A stretch of 64,000 nt of DNA from Haloferax litoreum (GCF_009674605.1 NZ_WKJO01000001.1:2232001-2296000); one strand, 5' to 3'. Counted from the stretch's first letter, positions 28,302-37,404 are shown. Numbers and translations are program-made. Notes: generated from the sequence alone by a model not told the origin.

Positions 28302-28373
28302 TGGACCCACAGGGATTCGAACCCTGGGCATCCTCCTTGCAAAGGAGGCACTCTACCACTGAGCTATGGGCCC
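28302..28373 (-). tRNA. tRNA-Ala (anticodon UGC) in the 16S–23S spacer
   Basis: 72 nt; acceptor GGGCCCA pairs with TGGGTCC, discriminator A, no CCA encoded. Anticodon stem CTCCT/AGGAG with loop TTTGCAA (anticodon TGC). T-arm CAGGG-TTCGAAT-CCCTG. Standard position for archaeal rRNA operons. Confidence 0.95.
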
Positions 28374-28396
28374 CATGTCAGCCCTAGTAGTTCTAA

Positions 28397-28426
28397 GGTG
28401 TCCGAACGGATGGTGTTCGAACTCGG
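28397..28426 (-). other. 16S processing stem, 3' half
   Basis: TCCGAACGGAT and TTCGAACTCGGA here pair with the segment at 30023–30057 upstream of 16S, separated by a 4-nt internal bulge on each side: the bulge-helix-bulge pattern that releases pre-16S. Confidence 0.8.
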
Positions 28427-28469
28427 AAGATCGCGTGTGAGCCACCCCGTCGGGGTGGTCTCGGTCGTT

Positions 28470-29942
<1,473 letters not shown>

Positions 29943-30440
29943 GGGTCGCGACCATTTAAACCTGGTCGCGGGGTGTTGGCGGGTGAATGGCAGCGTAATG
30001 CTGTCAAATCACCGTTCAAAGGTCCGAGTTCGAATGATATCCGTTCGGATATCACCGAACTACTAGGGCTAACATCAGATACCGTCTTGCGGCGTACCGC
30101 AGGGGCGGAATCCTCATTTCCTTCGGATTTGAATCGAGGTGGTTCGTGGGTATAAACCCGTCGAACCTCGCTCGACCAAACCCGGTGAGGCAGGACGCGT
30201 TGAAACGCCCTGCAATCGCGGTGTGTCGTTCGCATTCTTCCGAAATGCCTTGGACCACTTAAGGCCGTCGTATCGTCGGCACCCCGGGAGAGTGTGTCAT
30301 CCCGGTGAGCGCCAGACGGCCTTGGGTCGGTGGGCGTTCGGACGAAGCCTTCGGGGGGAGTGCCCCCGTGCGCTTCTTCACATTACTTCGAATGGCACGG
30401 TTACATTTAACGCCGTTGATTTAGTGGCTCTGTGAGAAAA
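29943..30440 (-). promoter_or_regulatory. rRNA operon leader with several promoter-like elements
   Basis: About 500 nt upstream of 16S. On the minus strand: TTCGACGGGTTTATACCC (TATA at 30150–30158), a close relative of the haloarchaeal rRNA promoter 'TTCGACGGTGTTTTAT'; TTAAG (30257–30262) followed ~25 nt later by TGCGAACG (30227–30234), another known rRNA-promoter element; GTTAAATG (30404–30411); and GGTTTAAATGG within a dyad at 29947–29970. Multiple promoters driving a haloarchaeal rrn operon are established. The 16S processing arm (30023–30057) also lies here. The transcription starts are inferred. Confidence 0.6.
30023..30057 (-). other. 16S processing stem, 5' half
   Basis: Contains TCCGAGTTCGAA and ATCCGTTCGGATATCACC-type sequence complementary to 28397–28426. 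Also nearly self-complementary (ATCCG..CGGAT), a local hairpin option. Confidence 0.75.
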
Positions 30441-30503
30441 ATAGACACGAGGCGTGTCATAACTTCACGCGCGTCCACTCCTGACCTCAGTCGAGTGGCG
30501 AGT

Positions 30504-30598
30504 GAAACAAAGTATTAGTTTCGCGCGCGTGCGAGGCGACGACGGAATCGACTCAGTTGAACTCGGTTTATAACGGGTCGCTTTATAAGGAAGGAGGT
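30504..30598 (+). promoter_or_regulatory. tbp promoter region with dyad and two TATA elements
   Basis: An inverted repeat GAAAC-N9-GTTTC (30504–30522) precedes two TATA-like boxes, GTTTATAAC (about 30565–30573) and CTTTATAAG (about 30581–30589). A Shine-Dalgarno GGAGGT (30593–30598) abuts ATG 30599. From the second TATA the expected start of transcription falls close to ATG 30617, compatible with leaderless initiation there. Confidence 0.5.
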
Positions 30599-30616
30599 AT
30601 GATTAAAAAGCGAGCA

Positions 30617-31177
30617 ATGAGTGGGCCGGCAGACTCCATCGAGATTCAGAACGTAGTCGCATCGACCGGGATCGGTCAAGAGCTCGACCTCGAAGCACTT
30701 GCCGACGACCTTCCCGGTGCTGATTTCAACCCAGACAACTTCCCTGGCCTCGTCTATCGGACACAAGAGCCGAAAGCCGCGGCACTCATCTTCCGGTCTG
30801 GGAAAATCGTGTGTACCGGTGCAAAGAGCATCGACGACGTACACGAAGCACTCGGAATCATCTTCGACAAGCTCCGAGAACTGAGCATCCCTGTCGACGA
30901 CGAACCCGAAATCACCGTTCAGAACATCGTCTCCAGTGCAGACCTGGGTCACAACCTGAACCTGAACGCCCTCGCTATCGGTCTTGGTCTCGAGGACGTT
31001 GAGTACGAACCCGAACAGTTCCCCGGCCTCGTCTACCGGATGGACGAACCGAAGGTCGTCATCCTCCTGTTCGGTTCCGGGAAAATCGTCATCACCGGTG
31101 GCAAGCGGACTGACGACGCAGAGACGGCCGTCGAGGAAATCGTCGAGCGTATCGACGCACTCGGTCTTCTCGGCTAA
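30617..31177 (+). CDS. tbp: TATA-binding protein (TBP)
   Basis: General transcription factor that bends promoter DNA and recruits TFB and RNA polymerase. 186 aa, the usual haloarchaeal length. Two TBP repeats: IEIQNVVASTGIGQELDLEALA…FPGLVYRTQEPKAAALIFRSGKIVCTGAKS and ITVQNIVSSADLGHNLNLNALAIGLGLEDVEYEPEQFPGLVYRMDEPKVVILLFGSGKIVITGGK. Start: ATG 30617 (MSGPADSIEIQ) fits family length; in-frame ATG 30599 (MIKKRAMSG) has GGAGGT directly against it and is the alternative. The extra basic residues would be atypical. Haloarchaea carry several tbp genes. Divergent from rrn. Confidence 0.93.
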   Translation: MSGPADSIEIQNVVASTGIGQELDLEALADDLPGADFNPDNFPGLVYRTQEPKAAALIFRSGKIVCTGAKSIDDVHEALGIIFDKLRELSIPVDDEPEITVQNIVSSADLGHNLNLNALAIGLGLEDVEYEPEQFPGLVYRMDEPKVVILLFGSGKIVITGGKRTDDAETAVEEIVERIDALGLLG

Positions 31178-31264
31178 GTTCTCACACCGTACTTTCTTCA
31201 GCAGTACACTCCGCTGAGCGACGCACCGACAAGTGTAAAATGTCGAATACACTAACGAAACGAC

Positions 31265-32053
31265 ATGAATGCGCGGGAGGACGTCGCGTTCCTCGTCGGG
31301 TCGCGGAGCAGGGAGTCGATACTGCAAGCACTCGCGCGAGAGCCACGGCGGCCAACTGACCTCGCACGGGTCTGCGGATGCGCCCGCGAAACGGCACAGC
31401 GGACGCTCGCAGGGTTCTGTGACCGAGGATGGGTGGAGAAATCCGACGGGTTGTACCGACTCACCCCCGGAGGGAAGATGGTCTACGAACAGTACACAGA
31501 CCTCGTCGACACCGTCGAATGCACGGCACGGATGCGCGAGTTCCTGACGAACGCTGGGGGCATCTGTGACGACGTTCCGGCCGATGTCCTCGAGCAGTTG
31601 ACCGTCACGACTGCCGCAGACAACGACCCACACGCACCCATCAACCGGTACCTCACCGTGCTCGGAAACGACACGGTAGACGAATTCCGCGGCGTCTCTC
31701 CTATCGTCAGTCGGGTCTTCAACGAAGCAGCAGAACAAGTCCTCGGTCCGCAGACGGAGATGGAACTCGTCGTCGACAGAGACGTGCTCGAACGGTCCAT
31801 GTCGGAGTACGCCGAATCGTTCGAACTCGGACAGGAACTCGACCAGTTCTCGCTCCGTGTCGTAGAGGACACTCTCGAGTTCGGCCTCCTCCTCGTGGAT
31901 GGTCACGGCTTGGTCGCAGCCTACGACGACCACGGAAACATGGTCTCACTCGTCGACGGTGACGCACCCGCAGTCGTGGACTGGGTCAAAGACCTCTACG
32001 AGTCGATTCGAAGCGAGTCAAAACCACTCGAACACGGCGACTCGGCGGTGTAA
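31265..32053 (+). CDS. Winged-helix regulator with FilR1-type middle domain
   Basis: 262 aa. The N-terminal winged helix (residues ~5–75: FLVGSRSRESILQALAREPRRPTDLARVCGCARETAQRTLAGFCDRGWVEK) is ArsR-like with a clear HTH and wing. The remainder (ICDDVPADVLEQL…YLTVLGNDTVDEFRGVSPIVSRVFNEAAEQVLGPQTEMELVVDRDVLERSMSEY… DTLEFGLLLVDGHGLVAAYDDHGNMVSLVDG) matches the FilR1 middle-domain haloarchaeal regulators, sensing ligands unknown. It follows tbp by 87 nt on the same strand, between tbp and orc1; whether it is co-expressed with tbp is not shown. Confidence 0.75.
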   Translation: MNAREDVAFLVGSRSRESILQALAREPRRPTDLARVCGCARETAQRTLAGFCDRGWVEKSDGLYRLTPGGKMVYEQYTDLVDTVECTARMREFLTNAGGICDDVPADVLEQLTVTTAADNDPHAPINRYLTVLGNDTVDEFRGVSPIVSRVFNEAAEQVLGPQTEMELVVDRDVLERSMSEYAESFELGQELDQFSLRVVEDTLEFGLLLVDGHGLVAAYDDHGNMVSLVDGDAPAVVDWVKDLYESIRSESKPLEHGDSAV

Positions 32054-32120
32054 GCCGAGGATCAAAGCGGACGACGGCGTGTCGACAGTACTGGTTCCGG
32101 CAGGTCTGTGACCGAACCAG

Positions 32121-32166
32121 TCACACGTGATTATTCCAATCACACACGTGTGCAATAAAATATAAG
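32121..32166 (+). promoter_or_regulatory. CACGTG direct repeats and TATA-like element between regulator and orc1
   Basis: TCACACGTGA (32121–32130) and CACACGTGTG (32143–32152, perfect 10-bp palindrome) are ~20 nt apart; ATAAAATATAAG (32155–32166) lies next. The pattern resembles an operator pair and promoter pointing toward the short gap before orc1's 3' end. No ORF starts there. Confidence 0.35.
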
Positions 32167-32256
32167 ACTGTCCTCTTCAGAGGTGTAAGTGCAGCGGCAA
32201 ATAGTCCCCGCTGACGATTCGACACGTCCACCGACTCGGGCGTCGGTCCGCCCCCC

Positions 32257-33456
32257 TTAGACGTCTTCTGTCAGGACGTCTTTAACCACGTCCGGGTCTT
32301 CGAGCAACTGGTGTTTCGTGTAACTCCCTTCAGCACTACCGCCGCTGTGTTTGGACTGCTCGATGATGTCGAGGAACGCGTGTTCTTTGAGGAGGTCACG
32401 AACCCGCCGGAGAGAGAGGCTATCCGAACCCTGCTGTCGGCAGATGTTCTCGTAGACTTCGTACACACGACTCGTCCGGAAGCCATCCTGCTGTTGGTTA
32501 GACAGCGAGAGAATCGCCAGTGCTTGGAGAACGTAGCGTGAGTGCGGTGTCGAACCACGGATGAGTTCGCGGAATCGGTCTGTCTCTGCACGCTGGCGCG
32601 CCTGCGTGACGAAGTTCTCTTTCACCGTGCTCGCACCCATCGACTGTGCAATTTCGCCAGCGTACCGAAGGATGTCGATTGCCTTGCGGGCGTCCCCGTG
32701 TTCACGGGCGGCGAGTGCCGCGGCGCGGGGAATCGTCGAGGGGTCCAAGACCCCGTCGCGGAACGCGTCACTCCGGGCATCCATGATATCCCGCAGTTGG
32801 TTGGCGTCGTACGGGGGAAAGACGAACTCGCGTTCACAGAGACTGGATTTGACGCGTTCGTCCATTCGGTCTTTGTACTGAATCTTGTTGCTGATACCGA
32901 TGACACCGAGTTTGCACCCGGAAATCTTCCCCGCCTCACCCGCCCGCGAAAGTTGCATGAGAATATCGTCGTCGCTCAGTTTGTCGATTTCGTCGAGGAT
33001 GATGAGAACGACGTCGTAGAGGGCGTCGAGGATACGCCAGAGACGCTTGTAGTACGTCGACGTAGAGAGTCCTTTGTCGGGGACTTTGATGCCCGTGACC
33101 GCGGGGTCGTTGACGCTATCCGCGATTGTCTGGACGGCCTGCGTCTCTGTGGTGTCCTGTGCGCAGTCGACGTAGGCGAACATCGCCTTCACGCCTTCTT
33201 CTTCGGCAGTATCGACGAGTCGTTGTGAGACGTACTTCGCACAGAGTGACTTCCCCGTCCCCGTCTTCCCGTATATCAACACGTTGCTCGGACTCTGTCC
33301 GAAGATTGCAGGATTCACCGCCGTCGCGAGGTTCGAAATCTCGTCGTCGCGACCGACGATGCGACCCTCACCAGGGAGGTGATTGATCTCTAACAACTCC
33401 TTGTTAGCGAAGATGGGGTCCTCCCTGGTGAAGAGGTCGTCGCTGGCGTTAGGCAT
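32257..33456 (-). CDS. orc1: Orc1/Cdc6 replication initiator
   Basis: 399 aa. Binds ORB repeats and loads MCM at the adjoining origin. AAA+ domain: sensor-rich N-terminus with IVGRDDEI, Walker A GKTGTGKS, Walker B LIILDEIDKL, sensor 1 LGVIGISNK and the arginine-finger region DERVKSSL. The lid and a C-terminal winged helix (about residues 290–395: RYVLQALAILSLSNQQQDGFRTSRVYEVYENICRQQGSDSLSLRRVRDLLKEHAFLDII) follow. Length and layout fit haloarchaeal origin-linked Orc1. Start ATG 33456; two ORB repeats begin 10 nt upstream, so its promoter overlaps its own binding sites. Confidence 0.95.
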   Translation of the reverse strand: MPNASDDLFTREDPIFANKELLEINHLPGEGRIVGRDDEISNLATAVNPAIFGQSPSNVLIYGKTGTGKSLCAKYVSQRLVDTAEEEGVKAMFAYVDCAQDTTETQAVQTIADSVNDPAVTGIKVPDKGLSTSTYYKRLWRILDALYDVVLIILDEIDKLSDDDILMQLSRAGEAGKISGCKLGVIGISNKIQYKDRMDERVKSSLCEREFVFPPYDANQLRDIMDARSDAFRDGVLDPSTIPRAAALAAREHGDARKAIDILRYAGEIAQSMGASTVKENFVTQARQRAETDRFRELIRGSTPHSRYVLQALAILSLSNQQQDGFRTSRVYEVYENICRQQGSDSLSLRRVRDLLKEHAFLDIIEQSKHSGGSAEGSYTKHQLLEDPDVVKDVLTEDV

Positions 33457-33465
33457 GTTCGCAAC

Positions 33466-33531
33466 ACACCACGTTTCCGGTGAAAGGACTTACCATTCGA
33501 CGCAGGACACACACACCGGATTTCCGGTGAA
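33466..33531 (-). repeat. Two ORB repeats (inverted orientation) at orc1 promoter
   Basis: ACACCACGTTTCCGGTGAA (33466–33484) and ACACCGGATTTCCGGTGAA (33513–33531), reading as ORBs on the minus strand, i.e. facing toward orc1. The first starts 10 nt from the orc1 ATG. Confidence 0.9.
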
Positions 33532-33577
33532 CGGGTACGAACCTCCGTTTCCCGTCCACACGAAACAGAGGTGTGGG

Positions 33578-33596
33578 TTCACCGGAAACTCGGTGT
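33578..33596 (+). repeat. ORB repeat
   Basis: TTCACCGGAAACTCGGTGT; first plus-orientation ORB, so it faces the two minus ORBs across a 46-nt gap. It lies on the orc1 side of the AT-rich core. Confidence 0.9.
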
Positions 33597-33836
33597 GGGA
33601 CAGACCGACCCCAACAATCTCGCCGGCGTTCGAACTTCGCAGTCGGCTGTCGGTCCGTCGTCCCCCGAATTCTCGGCTCAGGTCTCAGCGGAGTCAACAG
33701 ACGATACGACGACAGGTCTTCCAGAACGTAGCCGAACCGGTTCGGTGGAGTGGTGACTCGGAAGAGGCGGAGAAAGACGAGGGAAGGTCAAATCTCCCGA
33801 AAACAGACGATTTAGTACCTGAAATTCGCTTCGAAC

Positions 33837-33912
33837 ATTTCTCGAGTAACGAGAAATACTTTGTTTGCGAGTGTATCAATGGTCGGTAACACAAATAAAC
33901 TATTTAATAGTT
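33837..33912. other. Candidate duplex-unwinding element with dyads
   Basis: AT-rich for this genome. Contains ATTTCTCG-AGTAA-CGAGAAAT (33837–33857, perfect 8-bp arms) and AACTATT-T-AATAGTT (33898–33912, perfect 7-bp arms). It is placed between the ORB groups, as expected for the melting site; low-melting assignment is by composition only. Confidence 0.65.
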
Positions 33913-33996
33913 GCTATAGGTTGGAGAAACAGATAGAACACAGGTACGAGGTAACGACAGCAAGTAGAGGGTGACGGCACAGTCGAATCGACATCG

Positions 33997-34452
33997 TACA
34001 CCGGAAATGAGGTGTCCCTCACCGGCCGTTCGTGACCGCTGGGGACAGTCTTGAGGACCGCTGAAACCGGGATTTTCACCGGAAACCCGGTGTGTAGGTA
34101 ATAAGTGGACCGATTCGAATCGGTCGTCGTGTGCACCCGACTGTACGTCGACCTGTCGAGACCTCGAATCCAGTCGGTTCGAGTCCTACAACCGCCGTGG
34201 ACACTTCACCGGAAACACGGTGTGTCCGCTTCTATCGAGACAGCACATACTTCGTCGACTTCGCGCCCCCCACGTGCTGTGATTTCACCGGAAACGTGGT
34301 GTCTGTCAGCGCTGTAACGTTCCCGGACGGGTACTCGCCAGTCGCACGAACCTGATACGGCAAAACCGACACTAGGCGACGGGACCGTTCACCGGAAACG
34401 TGGTGTCTCTGCCCTCTTTCGTCTCTCTCGGGTTTCACCGGAAGCGAGGTGT
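33997..34452 (+). repeat. Group of six plus-orientation ORB repeats
   Basis: ORBs at about 33997–34015 (degenerate, TACACCGGAAATGAGGTGT), 34075–34093, 34205–34223, 34284–34302, 34388–34406 and 34434–34452. Consensus TTCACCGGAAACNNGGTGT. Spacings vary (28 to 112 nt between repeats). All point the same way, away from the AT-rich core, unlike the pair next to orc1. Confidence 0.9.
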
Positions 34453-34456
34453 GGAA

Positions 34457-34522
34457 AGACACGCCACAATCCTCTGCGAGACACGCCACATTCTTCCGGG
34501 AGATACGTCACAATCCTCTGGT
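34457..34522 (+). repeat. Three tandem 22-bp iteron-like repeats
   Basis: Consecutive units begin at 34457, 34479 and 34501. Each starts AGA(C/T)ACG(C/T)CACA and continues (A/T)TC(C/T)TC-type; pairs share about 18 of 22 positions. They sit 4 nt after the ORB at 34434 and are distinct from ORBs. Confidence 0.8.
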
Positions 34523-34632
34523 GATACCTGCGGAAAAGAGGGATGACCGTGGATACGACGGAGAGGAGAGACGACCATCGATAGGGTGGAACCGACCACA
34601 CATCTCCACGGCGGAAACGTATCCCAGCGCGA

Positions 34633-34651
34633 TTCACCGGAAACGCGGTGT
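34633..34651 (+). repeat. Distal ORB repeat
   Basis: TTCACCGGAAACGCGGTGT, the last plus-orientation ORB, 111 nt past the iterons and 65 nt before the downstream gene's ATG. Confidence 0.9.
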
Positions 34652-34715
34652 GGGACCAACTGACGTGAACTCGCGACTGTCGGCGACACCTGACTGTGTC
34701 GTTCTCGTGGCGTCA

Positions 34716-35231
34716 ATGCAATTACCCCAGAGTACGAACCGACTACGTATGCATGCACTCGGCCGTGCGTGGGTGCGTCTTCGCGAGGCCATCGGTAACG
34801 CTGAAAGCGGCGAGAAGTGGGCACTCGAGTGGTCACGCCGAGTCGAGACCCGATGGTCGTACGGTGACGAACTCATCGACTGCTTCCGATTCGACGACGG
34901 TTACGTGACGACTGTCCAGTACGAACGACAGGGCGTCAGGTGGCAACTCACACCTGGACAGGTCCCACTCGCGAGTGCCCTCGCGATGGCGAGACTCTAC
35001 CTCGAGCACCGACTGACACCACAGACCGACCGAGAGGGGCGTCCGTTTATCGGACTCGCCGACCACGGGCCGGTCCAGGTGTTCGAAGAGATTCCACCGG
35101 AACCTGTCGAGTACGTCTATCTCGACGGTATCCGGACACTCGAAGAGTTCCCCGATTTCATCACCATCGACGAGAATCTCCGGTCTGTTTTCGAACGCAT
35201 GGCACCTGCGCAGTCGAGAACGTCCCGATAG
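34716..35231 (+). CDS. Origin-adjacent conserved haloarchaeal protein (unknown)
   Basis: 171 aa from ATG 34716 (MQLPQSTNRLRMHALGRAW); ATG 34749 is equally possible. The upstream open frame crosses the iterons and an ORB, so it is not coding. Content: WVRLREAIGNAESGEKWALEWSRRVETRWSYGDELIDCFRFDDGYVTTVQYERQGVRWQL then LASALAMARLYLEHRL and VEYVYLDGIRTLEEFPDFITIDENLRSVFERM. Soluble, aromatic-rich, no known motif. Proteins at this position relative to orc1 occur in other haloarchaea, so a replication link is plausible but unproven. Confidence 0.7.
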   Translation: MQLPQSTNRLRMHALGRAWVRLREAIGNAESGEKWALEWSRRVETRWSYGDELIDCFRFDDGYVTTVQYERQGVRWQLTPGQVPLASALAMARLYLEHRLTPQTDREGRPFIGLADHGPVQVFEEIPPEPVEYVYLDGIRTLEEFPDFITIDENLRSVFERMAPAQSRTSR

Positions 35232-35367
35232 GACGTGTCCCACTCCACCAGCACTCTCCTCTCCGATAGCACGTCTTACGTTTCGATAGCCTCCGTGTCG
35301 GATGCCTCTCTCGTTCGGGTACAGTCCGCGTGTCGCAAGCCGTTTCCCCCTCGCGTCCGTATCCGGG

Positions 35368-37404
35368 ATGATGACTGCCGAGGACGGAGAGCAGACTGCC
35401 GAAGATGAAATGCGGACTGCTGAAAACGGGACGCAGACTGCCGCGGACGGAGAGCAGACTGCTCCTGCGGACGAGTCCGACACCGTCGTACTCGACCGAC
35501 TCAGCGACGTAACCGATGCCACCGTCCCGAACGACGACGAACGACCGACCGATGGTGTCCCGACAGATGCTTCGGGTGTCTCCCTCGCTTCGTTCTACGA
35601 CGCTCTGGAAGCGGAGGGTCGTCCGGTCGTGACGGCACAGCAAGTTGCTCGCCGACTCGACGTGACGCAGGCAGACGCGTTGGACGGACTCGACGCACTC
35701 GTCGACGCGGGCCGCGTCGAGAAGGTGAACGTCGAGACTGACCCCATCGTATGGTATCCGACGGAGTGGGGGAAACTCGCCGCACGCGAACGCGTCGTCC
35801 TGTTCCCGAAGCGTCGTGAACTCGTCGTCGACAACCCGACGCAGTACACACGCGCGCGCCTCTCACAGTTCGCCCACCTCGTAGACACGACAGGTGACCG
35901 CGAAGGCCGTGGCCGTGGGTACCTGTACCGAATTCGGCAGGAAGACGTGTGGCAGGCACCGTTTGACGACGTTCGAGACCTCATCGCAATGCTTCGGTCG
36001 GTCGTGCCGGAGCGCTCACCCCACCTCGAGACGTGGGTCGAAGACCAGTGGAAACGCGCCCACCAGTTCCGCCTGTACTCTCACGAAGAGGGATACACCG
36101 TCCTCGAAGCCGCGACGGAGAGCCTCATGGGCAACGTCGCCCTCCAAAAACTCGACGACGACCAGATTTACGCACCGATTTCCGACACCGAAGCGTGGGT
36201 CAGAGACGAGTCAGTCGCAGCAATCAAACGAATCCTCTACGACGCCGGGTACCCCGTCGAAGACGACCGCGACCTCGAAGAAGGTGAAGCACTCGACGTC
36301 TCGCTCCACGTCGAGTTACGCGACTACCAGCAAGACTGGGTGGACCGTTTCTTGGACCAGCGCGCTGGCGTCCTCGTCGGTCCGCCGGGTGCGGGAAAGA
36401 CCATCGCTGGCATCGGAGCACTCGCAGCAGTCGGCGGCGAGACGCTAATTCTGGTTCCGAGTCGAGAACTCGCGCGACAGTGGCGCGAAGAACTGCGCTC
36501 GACGACCGACCTCGACGACGACCAAATCGGGGAGTACCACGGCGGACAAAAAGAGATTCAACCGGTCACCATCGCGACGTACCAGACGGCGGGGATGGAC
36601 CGACACCGTTCCCTGTTCGACTCACGTCGCTGGGGTCTCATCGTCTACGACGAGGCGCACCACATCCCCAGTCGTGTCTTCCAGCGGAGTGCCGACCTTC
36701 AGTCCAAACACCGCCTCGGACTGTCGGCGACGCCCATCCGTGAAGACGACAAAGAGGCCGAGATATTCACCCTCATCGGCCCGCCAATCGGGACCGACTG
36801 GGGCAAACTCTTCGACGCGGGCTACGTCCAGGAACCAGAAGTCGAGATTCGGTACGTCGGGTGGGAAGACGACATGGCACGCAACGAGTGGGCGTCCAGC
36901 GACGGCCGAGAGCGCCACATGCTCGCCGCGATGAACCCCGCCAAAGTCTTCGAGATACGTCGACTCCGCGCCCGTCACCCCGACTCGAAGACGCTCGTCT
37001 TCGTCGACTATCTCGACCAGGGTAAAGAGATAGCCTCGGCGCTCGACGTGCCGTTCGTCAGCGGCGAGACGCGACACCACCGCCGCGAGGCGTACTTCGA
37101 GGCCTTCCGCGACGGCGACGTAGAGACACTCGTCATCTCCCGCATCGGCGACGAGGGAATCGACCTCCCGAACGCAGAACTCGCTATCGTCGCCTCCGGC
37201 CTCGGTGGGTCGCGTCGGCAAGGGTCCCAGCGCGCCGGACGTACCATGCGCCCGGCCGGAAGCGCACTCGTCTACGTCCTCGCGACCCGCGGAACCAGCG
37301 AAGAAGACTTCGCCCAGCGACAGATGCAACACCTCGCAGGGAAGGGGATTCAGGTCCGCGAGGTCAACTCGTCCGAACCCACAGACGGTGGGTCAGCCGA
37401 GTAG
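35368..37404 (+). CDS. rad25: Rad25/XPB-like DEAH-box helicase
   Basis: 678 aa from ATG 35368. The first ~35 residues are five tandem seven-residue repeats (TAEDGEQ, TAEDEMR, TAENGTQ, TAADGEQ, TAPADES). Next comes a winged-helix-like region, then the SF2 core: Walker A VGPPGAGKT, VIVYDEAHHIP (DEAH), LGLSATPIREDDKE (motif III), and helicase C-terminal VISRIGDEGIDLPNAELAIVASGLGGSRRQGSQRAGRTMRP (motifs V/VI). Matches the XPB/Rad25 nucleotide-excision-repair translocase family; archaeal copies act with Bax1 nuclease. No Bax1 gene adjoins it here. Confidence 0.88.
   Translation: MMTAEDGEQTAEDEMRTAENGTQTAADGEQTAPADESDTVVLDRLSDVTDATVPNDDERPTDGVPTDASGVSLASFYDALEAEGRPVVTAQQVARRLDVTQADALDGLDALVDAGRVEKVNVETDPIVWYPTEWGKLAARERVVLFPKRRELVVDNPTQYTRARLSQFAHLVDTTGDREGRGRGYLYRIRQEDVWQAPFDDVRDLIAMLRSVVPERSPHLETWVEDQWKRAHQFRLYSHEEGYTVLEAATESLMGNVALQKLDDDQIYAPISDTEAWVRDESVAAIKRILYDAGYPVEDDRDLEEGEALDVSLHVELRDYQQDWVDRFLDQRAGVLVGPPGAGKTIAGIGALAAVGGETLILVPSRELARQWREELRSTTDLDDDQIGEYHGGQKEIQPVTIATYQTAGMDRHRSLFDSRRWGLIVYDEAHHIPSRVFQRSADLQSKHRLGLSATPIREDDKEAEIFTLIGPPIGTDWGKLFDAGYVQEPEVEIRYVGWEDDMARNEWASSDGRERHMLAAMNPAKVFEIRRLRARHPDSKTLVFVDYLDQGKEIASALDVPFVSGETRHHRREAYFEAFRDGDVETLVISRIGDEGIDLPNAELAIVASGLGGSRRQGSQRAGRTMRPAGSALVYVLATRGTSEEDFAQRQMQHLAGKGIQVREVNSSEPTDGGSAE

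Larger units (their letters stand above)
33457..34715. other. Chromosomal replication origin (oriC)
   Basis: 1.26-kb gene-free region between orc1 (minus) and a plus-strand unknown. It has ten ORB-type repeats of about 19 nt (consensus TTCACCGGAAACNNGGTGT), an AT-rich segment with perfect dyads near 33837–33912 (the likely duplex-unwinding element), and three tandem 22-nt direct repeats at 34457–34522. Orc1 adjacency, the ORB consensus and AT-rich core are the standard haloarchaeal origin signature. Component repeats are listed separately. Confidence 0.92.

Noticed and set aside
34449-34715. N-terminal extension of the origin-adjacent gene (upstream of 34716)
   Set aside because: It crosses an ORB and the 22-bp iterons, has non-globular composition and no initiation signal; the ATG at 34716 is more plausible.
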